In this document: positions 1 to 4,912 of the stretch, piece after piece | How positions within the stretch are numbered: position 1 is the stretch's first letter | Layout of the letters: every line of letters starts with the position of its first letter | Source: Methanobacterium sp. UBA8 | GTDB taxonomy: Archaea > Methanobacteriota > Methanobacteria > Methanobacteriales > Methanobacteriaceae | NCBI GenBank assembly: GCA_002509665.1 | Contig: DADN01000224.1 | Span: forward strand, 7,513 to 12,869 | Length of the DNA: 5,357 bases | Direction: 5' to 3' | Program-made: the position numbers and the translations under genes | Notes under the pieces: generated by a model | What the model saw: the letters and a program-made list of their open reading frames with translations, nothing else | Database searches by the model: none | Told to the model about the DNA's origin: nothing

Positions 1-47
1 AATTAAGGGAATTGAAATCAAAAATTAAAAACAATTCAAAAAAATAG

Positions 48-109
48 TTTTGAAATATACATGGGACACTTTATTAATAAAGTTCCACTGTTTACAGTAT
101 ATTTCAAAA
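48..109. repeat. Large hairpin with perfect 13-bp arms and an inner palindrome
   Basis: The arm TTTTGAAATATAC (48-60) is the exact reverse complement of GTATATTTCAAAA (97-109). Between the arms lies a second, perfect 16-bp palindrome, ACTTTATTAATAAAGT (68-83), flanked by GGA (64-66) and TCC (84-86). Together they could fold into one long interrupted stem. No gene lies immediately beside it within the window, so it could be the 3' end of a gene to the left, a small structured RNA, or a short palindromic repeat element. The pairing is seen directly; a role is not. Confidence 0.6.
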
Positions 110-163
110 GTGTAATAAACTATTTTAATAGATTATAACAATTAGTATAGTCATTAAAAAGAA

Positions 164-205
164 ATTTGTCCTCTATAGAATTCTAAAAGGCATTAAAAGA
201 CAAAT
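164..205. repeat. Nested inverted repeat around a 10-bp palindrome
   Basis: ATTTGTC (164-170) pairs perfectly with GACAAAT (199-205), and the perfect palindrome TAGAATTCTA (176-185) sits inside the loop. The arms are short and A+T-rich, so chance is possible. No gene is attached to it. Confidence 0.3.
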
Positions 206-272
206 ATAATCAATAAATTATAATATAATTGTTCAATTAAAAAAACATTGAAATGAAAATATTAATTTATTG

Positions 273-324
273 GTCCATAAAATACTTCTAAAAAATATAA
301 AAATCAAAAAATGGACTTTTTTTT
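273..324 (+). terminator. Stem-loop followed by T8, terminator-like
   Basis: GTCCAT (273-278) pairs with ATGGAC (311-316), which is followed directly by eight Ts (317-324). In archaea a T-run on the non-template strand is the main intrinsic termination signal and a hairpin is optional, so this fits a + strand stop. No + strand gene is visible upstream within the window, so whatever transcript it ends would be a non-coding RNA or a message from left of the window. The stem is short and its loop is 32 nt, so the hairpin part is weak. Confidence 0.35.
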
Positions 325-605
325 ACTATATACCGTCTAGATTACAACAATATATACAGATCCCTTCATCTATAAGTAAATATTAGTTACATCCCCCTAT
401 TTACTCACATTAAAGATTGGTACTTCCATTAAAATACAAAAGCCTGCATTAAAAAAAATAAAAACCAAAGAATAATCCGGCCCTAATTTTCAGATATATA
501 CGATTCTTTAAAAACGATACTAATCCCATATTAGAATCATTATAGCTGCCAATAGTTTTATTATAGCATATAACTGTTTTTAAATTTTTAATTTCGTAAT
601 ATACA

Positions 606-624
606 TTAAAATAGTCTATTTTAA
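606..624. repeat. 19-bp palindrome TTAAAATAG-T-CTATTTTAA
   Basis: Two perfect 9-bp arms (606-614 and 616-624) surround a single T. It lies about 180 bp upstream of the start codon at 805 and about 130 bp upstream of the probable TATA element, so it could be a distal regulator site. It could also be chance in such A+T-rich DNA. The right-arm core CTATTTTA recurs at 645-652. Confidence 0.3.
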
Positions 625-734
625 GTTAATATAACCTATTAATGCTATTTTATTACAAAGGTCAGTTAATAGAATTTCTGAACCTGTTTATCCTCTTTGA
701 AAAATTCTGAAATATAAATAAAATATTATGATAG

Positions 735-761
735 TACCAAATTGATACCAAACTTTATAAG
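735..761 (+). promoter_or_regulatory. Archaeal promoter of the 805-1671 operon, with tandem TACCAAA
   Basis: TTTATAAG (754-761) is a good archaeal TATA element. Initiation would be expected about 25 bases downstream, near 785, just ahead of the ribosome binding site at 794-800. Two direct copies of TACCAAA (735-741 and 746-752) lie immediately upstream, starting 11 bp apart, close to one helical turn. The proximal copy covers the place where the TFB-recognition element belongs. The tandem copies could be a binding site for a regulator, or only part of the core promoter. The string AAACTTTATA-M-GTA is shared with the transporter promoter on the other strand near 4690. Confidence 0.6.
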
Positions 762-793
762 TATGTAATAATAAATACAATTACTGTAATAAC

Positions 794-800
794 GGAGGTG
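794..800 (+). promoter_or_regulatory. Strong ribosome binding site GGAGGTG
   Basis: GGAGGTG matches the complement of the archaeal 16S rRNA 3' end and lies four bases before the ATG at 805. It fixes the start of the small membrane protein gene, which might otherwise be dismissed because of its length. Confidence 0.85.
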
Positions 801-804
801 TTAT

Positions 805-1041
805 ATGATATCGACCGTAACAACTACCACGACAGCAGTGACCTTGACACAGGTCATGACTTACAGCATAATAGCAGTGATAGCATTAATAGCCTTTCTA
901 GCATTTAAAGAAATTCTAAGCACAGAAGCACGCAAAAATGAACGAATACGAACATTTATCGAAGGGGCCAACGTTGCAATAGTTCCATTGCTAATGGTAT
1001 TTGTATCTATTGTAGGCTACAAAGTGGTGACAGTTATTTAG
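805..1041 (+). CDS. Small two-TM membrane protein with Thr-rich N terminus, function unknown
   Basis: This 78-residue protein starts with a Thr-rich stretch (T4-T15 region, including five consecutive Thr), then a first membrane segment (about residues 17-34), a charged linker (K35 to E53, with K35, R43, K44, R47 and R49), and a second membrane segment (about 57-72) with a Pro at 61. It ends in a short hydrophobic tail. The positive linker suggests a hairpin with both ends outside the cell. The start is firm: GGAGGTG lies four bases upstream and a TATA element about 45 bases upstream. The stop codon overlaps the next gene's ribosome binding site, so the two genes are surely co-transcribed. I recall similar small Thr-rich two-TM proteins from methanogen genomes but know of no function; that is memory, not a search. 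A role beside the exported partner at 1054, for instance as a membrane anchor or assembly factor, is a guess. Confidence 0.88.
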   Translation: MISTVTTTTTAVTLTQVMTYSIIAVIALIAFLAFKEILSTEARKNERIRTFIEGANVAIVPLLMVFVSIVGYKVVTVI

Positions 1042-1046
1042 GAGGT
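1041..1046 (+). promoter_or_regulatory. Ribosome binding site GGAGGT overlapping the upstream stop codon
   Basis: The first G of GGAGGT is the last base of the TAG stop of the preceding gene. The site lies seven bases before the ATG at 1054. This overlap suggests that ribosomes finishing the first gene can start the second, so the two products may be made in a fixed ratio. Confidence 0.85.
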
Positions 1047-1053
1047 ATTTTGG

Positions 1054-1671
1054 ATGGATAAAAAAATCATATTGGGAATAATCCTGGTGGTTGCCGTAGT
1101 AATGGGAGGAATTGCATATGCAAATATCCCCCAAACTGGACCCCAACAAAATACAGCCATATCTGGAAACGCCACAAACGTTGCATTTCAAAACAATGGA
1201 ACTTCATGGAAACACGTCGTAGCAACATTTGATGTAACTAAAATAGATGGAAATAAAAAAAAGGTCTTTGCAGATTTATGGATTAAACCAAAAGGAACTG
1301 CCAATGTTGACCTAAGCCGTAGTTTAGGCTATGGAAATCAAGCACTCCCCAAAGGAACCAAAATACAAATGAAAACATACAAAGACCCTAATGTCCCTGT
1401 ATCTCAACTTCCTAATGGAATTAGAGATAATAGAGTAACCACAACCGCAGATCCAACTCTAGGAGGACAATTTTTAGCATCTATCACAGCAATAAGTAGT
1501 ACAAGGAAGATCATAACCAGCAATTCATTAATCGTCATAAAAGTGAAAATAATCATTATAAAAGTGATTATAACAGGACCACTTTGTGTAAACACTGGAG
1601 GATCAGTTATCAGCATACCACGCGGAAACAGTCAACTGATCCCAGGATCATGGCTACGGCTTCTAATTTAG
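1054..1671 (+). CDS. Exported protein of unknown function, C-terminal part possibly frameshifted
   Basis: The 205-residue protein begins with a clear signal peptide: D2-K3-K4, a hydrophobic core at 5-20, and a likely signal peptidase site after A21-Y22-A23. The mature part to about residue 150 is polar, with two Asn-X-Ser/Thr sites (N39, N48), a W-K-H-V segment (52-55), a Gly/Pro-rich stretch (G92-Y-G-N-Q-A-L-P-K-G), and then L-P-N-G-I-R-D-N (119-126). I do not recognise the family. From about residue 151 the character changes: residues 158-177 are almost only Ile, Val, Lys and Leu, and the end reads like random sequence. From 1500 a different + frame is open for 58 codons to a TAG at 1674-1676 and encodes a hydrophilic His/Asn/Lys-rich peptide. 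So the gene may carry a frameshift near 1480-1505, or it may simply have a diverged tail. The start is supported by GGAGGT seven bases upstream. It is the second gene of an operon with the small membrane protein, 12 bases apart, and probably acts at the cell surface. Confidence 0.78.
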   Translation: MDKKIILGIILVVAVVMGGIAYANIPQTGPQQNTAISGNATNVAFQNNGTSWKHVVATFDVTKIDGNKKKVFADLWIKPKGTANVDLSRSLGYGNQALPKGTKIQMKTYKDPNVPVSQLPNGIRDNRVTTTADPTLGGQFLASITAISSTRKIITSNSLIVIKVKIIIIKVIITGPLCVNTGGSVISIPRGNSQLIPGSWLRLLI

Positions 1672-1712
1672 AGTAGAACAGGAAATAACTAAAATATATA
1701 AAAACCAGAATC

Positions 1713-1733
1713 AGATAAATAATGAATTTATCT
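1713..1733 (+). terminator. 8-bp stem-loop after the 805-1671 operon
   Basis: AGATAAAT (1713-1720) and ATTTATCT (1726-1733) are perfect reverse complements around a five-base loop, about 40 bases after the stop codon. The position suits the 3' end of the operon's message. There is no good T-run behind it, so it may stabilise the 3' end rather than stop the polymerase. Confidence 0.35.
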
Positions 1734-1750
1734 CAATAGATTGTTAATCG

Positions 1751-1934
1751 CCTCAAACACTAATTACCCAAAACTCTTAAAATTAAAGATCGTTCATCAT
1801 TCAATTACGAAACATATGAACAAGCAAAAATTCAGGTTTTTGCTTTGAAACTTAAAATTTCTGAGTAATTGAAGGGCAAAAATCTTTGATTTTTTGCAGT
1901 TGGAAACATAGTTTACAGATTTTAGTGTTTGAGG
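1751..1934. repeat. Hairpin-rich intergenic element bounded by a perfect 13-bp inverted repeat
   Basis: CCTCAAACACTAA (1751-1763) is repeated exactly in inverse at 1922-1934. Inside it are three further pairings: TTCAATTAC (1800-1808) with GTAATTGAA (1865-1873); AAGCAAAAA (1822-1830) with TTTTTGCTT (1837-1845) around the six-base loop TTCAGG; and GCAAAAATC (1876-1884) with GATTTTTTGC (1888-1897), which needs one bulge. GAAACATA occurs twice as a direct repeat (1809-1816, 1903-1910). The GCAAAAA/TTTTTGC arms could also pair with each other in other combinations. No reading frame fills the element. It could be a small non-autonomous mobile element (MITE-like), a dispersed structural repeat, or a multi-helix RNA in the leader of the gene at 2018. 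I see no clear target-site duplication outside the arms, which weighs mildly against a recent insertion. Confidence 0.65.
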
Positions 1935-2009
1935 GCTTGTTTTATTTGAAAGACCAATTTAAAACAAAAACAACCCTACAAAAATAAAAATTTAAAGTTA
2001 TATACATGA

Positions 2010-2014
2010 GTGAT
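2010..2014 (+). promoter_or_regulatory. Ribosome binding site GTGAT, favours the ATG at 2018
   Basis: GTGAT is part of the GGAGGTGATC consensus and lies three bases before the ATG at 2018, in register with the site of the transporter gene. The in-frame ATG at 2006 has only A and T-rich sequence before it and no such site. Confidence 0.5.
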
Positions 2015-2017
2015 ATA

Positions 2018-2629
2018 ATGACAGAAAAAAGAAAACTATACGTGCTCATTGTGGTTGTTATATCTGGATTTTTAGTTTTGGGAATTGCAAGCAGTACCCT
2101 TGAGGGTTTTCTATTTGATCAGATACCTTATAATTACACATCTTACATTTCAATCCCTTCAAATTCTCCAGATACAGCTTCTATTGATGGTTATTATAAA
2201 TTATACGGAAAAGGGCGTGATTTTAATTTCCACATAGTACTTCCTGGAGCTGAAGATGAAGAAAGTCCTTTTGATTATACTCAAGATGGGCTTAACGGTA
2301 CTGGAAGGGTAAATGATATAAGTATAACTTATGGTACCATTGTATCGCTCTTATCTGGTAATTTTAAAAAAGCTCTTTTCAATACAAAACTCGCAGGCAA
2401 TTATACTATGGCATGTGCTGCATGGAAAGGGTATGGTAATTTCACAAATACCGGCCAGAATTTCCTTGGAAACTTTAAAATAATTGGATTAATGACAGAT
2501 TGGGAAGGGACATTCAATCTTGCCCCTGAAGACATGCATATGGCATTGAAAACAGATTATATATTGTATCCACACGGCAATAAGACTCCTGAGAATATTA
2601 AAGAAGTTAAAAAAATATATTATATGTAA
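2018..2629 (+). CDS. Membrane-anchored or secreted protein of unknown function
   Basis: This 203-residue protein starts with a basic stretch (E3-K4-R5-K6) and one hydrophobic segment (about residues 7-24), without a convincing Ala-X-Ala cleavage site, so it may stay anchored. The remainder is polar and extracellular in style, rich in Tyr, Phe, Gly and Asn, with Asn-X-Thr sites at N39, N93, N128, N141 and N188 that suit archaeal N-glycosylation (the last is followed by Pro). There is a single Cys (about 133). I do not recognise a domain. An in-frame ATG at 2006 would add four residues; I prefer 2018 because GTGAT lies three bases before it. No clear TATA element is seen; TTTAAAAC at 1958-1965 is a weak candidate. 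The gene stands alone, follows the hairpin-rich element, and converges on the transporter gene. Codon use looks like that of its neighbours. It could belong to the same surface-protein class as the product at 1054, but I see no sequence similarity between them. Confidence 0.8.
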   Translation: MTEKRKLYVLIVVVISGFLVLGIASSTLEGFLFDQIPYNYTSYISIPSNSPDTASIDGYYKLYGKGRDFNFHIVLPGAEDEESPFDYTQDGLNGTGRVNDISITYGTIVSLLSGNFKKALFNTKLAGNYTMACAAWKGYGNFTNTGQNFLGNFKIIGLMTDWEGTFNLAPEDMHMALKTDYILYPHGNKTPENIKEVKKIYYM

Positions 2630-2652
2630 CTAATTAGCTAGATAAAACTCTT

Positions 2653-2681
2653 AAAATCAGTCATCTAAATTAATTGATTTT
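2653..2681. repeat. 7-bp inverted repeat after the 2018 gene
   Basis: AAAATCA (2653-2659) pairs with TGATTTT (2675-2681) around a 15-base loop, 24 bases after the stop codon at 2629. It could be a 3'-end stem of that message, upstream of the T-run at 2719. The arms are short and A+T-rich, so chance is possible. Confidence 0.25.
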
Positions 2682-2718
2682 GGAAGATAAAAACAAAAAT
2701 TAGTACTATAAACAAATG

Positions 2719-2734
2719 TTTTTTTTAAAAAAAA
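2719..2734. terminator. T8A8 tract, bidirectional archaeal terminator
   Basis: Eight Ts (2719-2726) are followed directly by eight As (2727-2734). Read on either strand this gives a run of eight Ts, the known intrinsic stop signal of archaeal RNA polymerase. It lies almost midway between two convergent genes: 90 bases after the stop of the + strand gene (2629) and 104 bases from the stop of the - strand transporter (2838). One tract can therefore serve both. The sequence is seen directly; the function is inferred from known archaeal termination. Confidence 0.65.
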
Positions 2735-2837
2735 GGTTTAATGAGAAATTAAAACATTAATTTCCCTTATTTTTTATAATTTTAGCTCTCTATTTTTCAG
2801 CTACATTACTTAATAATTTAAAAACTATTTTATCAGC

Positions 2838-4607
2838 CTATTTGGATGTTTTTTCCTCAACTTCCACTAATTCAGATTCTAAACCTGAATTGGATTTCAC
2901 ATCAACTACATGCATTCCATGTATATAATTATCCCCACGAAGTCCAGACAGTATAGCAGCTAAAGCACAGAATACTGCACCTATGTAAAATGATAACCTG
3001 AGTGCAGGCATAAATGCCTCTGCAAGTGTTTGTGGGAACCATGTGGTACCTGTAAGTGTTGTCAAAGTTCCAGATGGTATAGAAGCAACAAACTGAGAAG
3101 GTAAACCGCTGAGTATTGCACTTACTGGGTTAAAACCAAGGAATGCCGAAAACATAGCCCCTGTTGGTGGAATACTGGTTAAAACTGGAGCTAACTGTAC
3201 TGCACCAATACTTGCCAGTGAAGAAGTCATTGCAGCAGGGAACCTCTGAGTAATTCCGACTATGACTATTGTGAAGAACATGGCCATACTGACAGTAAAA
3301 GCTGTCATCATGACTGTGGTCATCATACCAGAAGCCACACCTCTGTCCTGCGGTGCCACTGAATTCATTATGGATGCAGAATTTGGTGAACCAAACATTC
3401 CGCCCCCAACACCCATTAAGAACAATGTTAGTCCCAATTCAATATAATTGAAGTTGTATGGAAGCGATGCAAGTATTATAAATGCAGCTGTTGCAATTAC
3501 CATTCCAATTGTTGCGATCCATCTTGGCCCATATTTATCAGAAAGCATTCCTGAAAGTGGCCCCATTAATATAAATCCGAATGTAAGGGGCAGCATATAT
3601 ACGCCCGCCCAAAATGGAGTTGATTCATAACTGTAACCATGAAGCGGCAGCCAAATACCCTGTAAAAGGATAATTAACATGAACATCATTCCACCTCTAC
3701 CCAGTGCATTTAGAAAACCTGCCACATTAGCGTATGTGAAACTTTTAATCTTGAACAGGTCCATCCTGAACATTGGGTTTTTAACACGGTTTTCAATGAA
3801 TGGAAATGCTGCAAGTAACACCAATCCTATTGCCATGGCCGCCATTACCCATGGATTACTCCAACCCATAGGACTGTTACCATAAGGCATTAGACCGTAG
3901 GTTATTGCAAGTAATATGCTGGTTATAGAGGCAATGAACACAGTATTACCTAAAATATCAAATTTAGTATCTATAGCCTTCACTGATATTTCCTTAAGTT
4001 TAAGGAATGACCATACAGTACCTAATATTCCAAAAGGTACGCTGACTAAGAAAACAAATCTCCAGTCGTAGACTGCAAGAATACCACCAAGCAGTAAACC
4101 AATAAACTGTCCAGATGTGAAAGAAATAGTATTAATACCTAAAGCTTTACCTCTTTCATTAACTGGAAATGCATCAGTTAATATTGCAGAACTGTTTGCC
4201 ATTAAGAATGCAGCACCAACAGCCTGGATAATCCTGAATACAATGATCTCTATAGCACCAACATCACCTGTACTGGGTGTTAAATAGAGAAGTATAGAAC
4301 CTACTGTGAATATTAAAAATCCAACCTTAAACAGCTTCACTCTACCATGTATATCTGATAAACGCCCGAAACCAAGCATTAATGTCGCTGTTACCAGACC
4401 GTATCCCATCAGTATCCATAAAAGATACTGGAATGAAGTAAGGGGGTCAATATGAATACCATTGAAAATTGCAGGTAGCGAAATCATGGTTATACTTCCA
4501 TTGATTGAGCTCATTAACCCTGCCATTAGCACATTGATCATTACGACCCATTTATAATCGAGCCCACGTTTTTTTTCCATATTTTTGCCTGAAACTGTAT
4601 TATTCAA
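2838..4607 (-). CDS. MFS transporter, DHA2 (14-TM, EmrB/QacA-type) drug:H+ antiporter family
   Basis: This 589-residue protein probably exports toxic or unwanted small molecules in exchange for protons; the substrate cannot be read from the sequence. Family marks in order: LP at 44-45 ending the TM1 motif; motif [10 protein letters not shown] (81-89); motif B with R125 and Q128; motif C G157/G166/G170/G174-G175; the family signature [13 protein letters not shown] (181-193); E272-x-R274 with P278 before TM9; Q316; P340; and a second-half motif A-like loop G353-[10 protein letters not shown] long outer loop (about 470-545) precedes the last segment, and the C-terminal ~30 residues are a charged cytosolic tail. 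Length suits the 14-TM group. Two family residues differ: the usual TM1 Asp is Asn36 and the motif C Pro is Leu171. The start is TTG, fixed by AGGTGATC two bases upstream; the in-frame ATG nine codons later has no such site. It ends with TAG. The AbrB-type gene lies upstream on the same strand. Confidence 0.93.
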   Translation of the reverse strand: MNNTVSGKNMEKKRGLDYKWVVMINVLMAGLMSSINGSITMISLPAIFNGIHIDPLTSFQYLLWILMGYGLVTATLMLGFGRLSDIHGRVKLFKVGFLIFTVGSILLYLTPSTGDVGAIEIIVFRIIQAVGAAFLMANSSAILTDAFPVNERGKALGINTISFTSGQFIGLLLGGILAVYDWRFVFLVSVPFGILGTVWSFLKLKEISVKAIDTKFDILGNTVFIASITSILLAITYGLMPYGNSPMGWSNPWVMAAMAIGLVLLAAFPFIENRVKNPMFRMDLFKIKSFTYANVAGFLNALGRGGMMFMLIILLQGIWLPLHGYSYESTPFWAGVYMLPLTFGFILMGPLSGMLSDKYGPRWIATIGMVIATAAFIILASLPYNFNYIELGLTLFLMGVGGGMFGSPNSASIMNSVAPQDRGVASGMMTTVMMTAFTVSMAMFFTIVIVGITQRFPAAMTSSLASIGAVQLAPVLTSIPPTGAMFSAFLGFNPVSAILSGLPSQFVASIPSGTLTTLTGTTWFPQTLAEAFMPALRLSFYIGAVFCALAAILSGLRGDNYIHGMHVVDVKSNSGLESELVEVEEKTSK

Positions 4608-4609
4608 TT

Positions 4610-4617
4610 GATCACCT
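4610..4617 (-). promoter_or_regulatory. Ribosome binding site AGGTGATC, decides the TTG start
   Basis: On the - strand AGGTGATC is followed by AA and then TTG (4607-4605). It is an eight-base match to the complement of the archaeal 16S rRNA 3' end. The first in-frame ATG is nine codons downstream without any comparable site, so TTG is the likely start. Confidence 0.7.
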
Positions 4618-4662
4618 ATTAATTAAATGAAATAGCATTCTCTCTTAAGTTCTATCCATTAA

Positions 4663-4708
4663 AATACGTTTGAGAAGCTATATGTTACGTATAAAGTTTA
4701 ATACGTTT
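4663..4708 (-). promoter_or_regulatory. Transporter promoter with TATA element and three TACGT boxes
   Basis: On the - strand CTTTATAC (4696-4689) is a plausible TATA element, about 85 bases before the TTG start, giving an expected transcript start near 4665 and a leader of roughly 55 bases. Three boxes with a TACGT core lie across it: AATACGTTT at 4663-4671, TTACGTAT at 4685-4692 (overlapping the TATA element), and an identical AATACGTTT at 4700-4708. ACGT cores are 21 and 16 bp apart. A repressor bound here would block TATA-binding protein and the start site. The boxes are seen; that they are an operator is inferred. Confidence 0.5.
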
Positions 4709-4747
4709 TTATTCAAAATGTTGATTTATTATTAAAATAGAATTTTC

Positions 4748-4891
4748 GCTCATGTCTGGAATATGGTGTTAATACCATAATTTATATTTAAATCATTGAT
4801 TAAAATAAATGGAATTTTTTAAACATATTCAACTTAAATTAACCAGTACCAACATGAACTATAAAACCATGAAAGGATCATAGACATGAGC
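4748..4891. repeat. 10-bp inverted repeat bracketing the regulator-transporter gap
   Basis: GCTCATGTCT (4748-4757) is repeated exactly in inverse as AGACATGAGC (4882-4891). With five G/C bases per arm this is a less likely chance pairing than the purely A+T repeats around it. The 124 bases between contain the 18-bp palindrome at 4762-4779 and no gene. It could be a small inserted element or a structured 3' trailer of the regulator's message. Confidence 0.4.
4762..4779. promoter_or_regulatory. Near-perfect 18-bp palindrome, candidate operator
   Basis: TATGGTGTTAATACCATA is a palindrome apart from one pair (G4768 with T4773) and has a TTAA centre. Its length and two-fold symmetry suit a dimeric DNA-binding protein. 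It lies about 65 bp upstream of the transporter's TATA element. On the + strand its right half runs into TTTATATT (4781-4788), which also looks like a TATA element, although no + strand gene of note follows. Confidence 0.45.
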
Positions 4892-4912
4892 ATTAAAATT
4901 ATACTCTATTCA

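Larger units (their letters stand above)
1..804. other. Long A+T-rich non-coding region upstream of the 805 operon
   Basis: No reading frame here is long enough, or preceded by a ribosome binding site, to call a gene on either strand. The stretch is visibly more A+T-rich than the coding parts of the window and is full of A- and T-runs. It contains a large hairpin (48-109), a nested inverted repeat around 164-205, a stem-loop followed by eight Ts (273-324), a 19-bp palindrome (606-624) and, at its right end, the promoter and ribosome binding site of the two-gene operon starting at 805. Either an unannotated small RNA or the remains of decayed genes could be hidden here; the sequence alone does not decide this. 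Confidence 0.7.

Noticed and set aside
991..1191. 66-residue - strand frame across the two-gene operon
   Set aside because: It is antisense to two genes with strong ribosome binding sites and has none itself; it is a shadow.
1404..1616. 70-residue hydrophobic - strand frame opposite the tail of the exported protein
   Set aside because: Its hydrophobic content comes from the A+T-rich repeats on the opposite strand, and no ribosome binding site or promoter is seen.
1751..1934. CRISPR-like array suggested by repeated GCAAAAA/TTTTTGC and GAAACATA motifs
   Set aside because: The repeats are short, alternate in orientation and have no regular spacing. No cas-like gene is present. They are hairpin arms, not array repeats.
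1749..1937. Insertion sequence with terminal inverted repeats
   Set aside because: There is no transposase or remnant inside and no target-site duplication visible, so only a non-autonomous element or a structural repeat can be considered.
2331..2340. Palindrome ATGGTACCAT resembling half of the 4762-4779 palindrome
   Set aside because: It lies inside the coding sequence of the gene at 2018 and the similarity is short; chance is the better explanation.
425..4667. Exact 13-mer TCCATTAAAATAC at 425-437 and 4655-4667
   Set aside because: In 5.3 kb of such A+T-rich sequence a few shared 13-mers are expected by chance, so this pair alone carries no weight.
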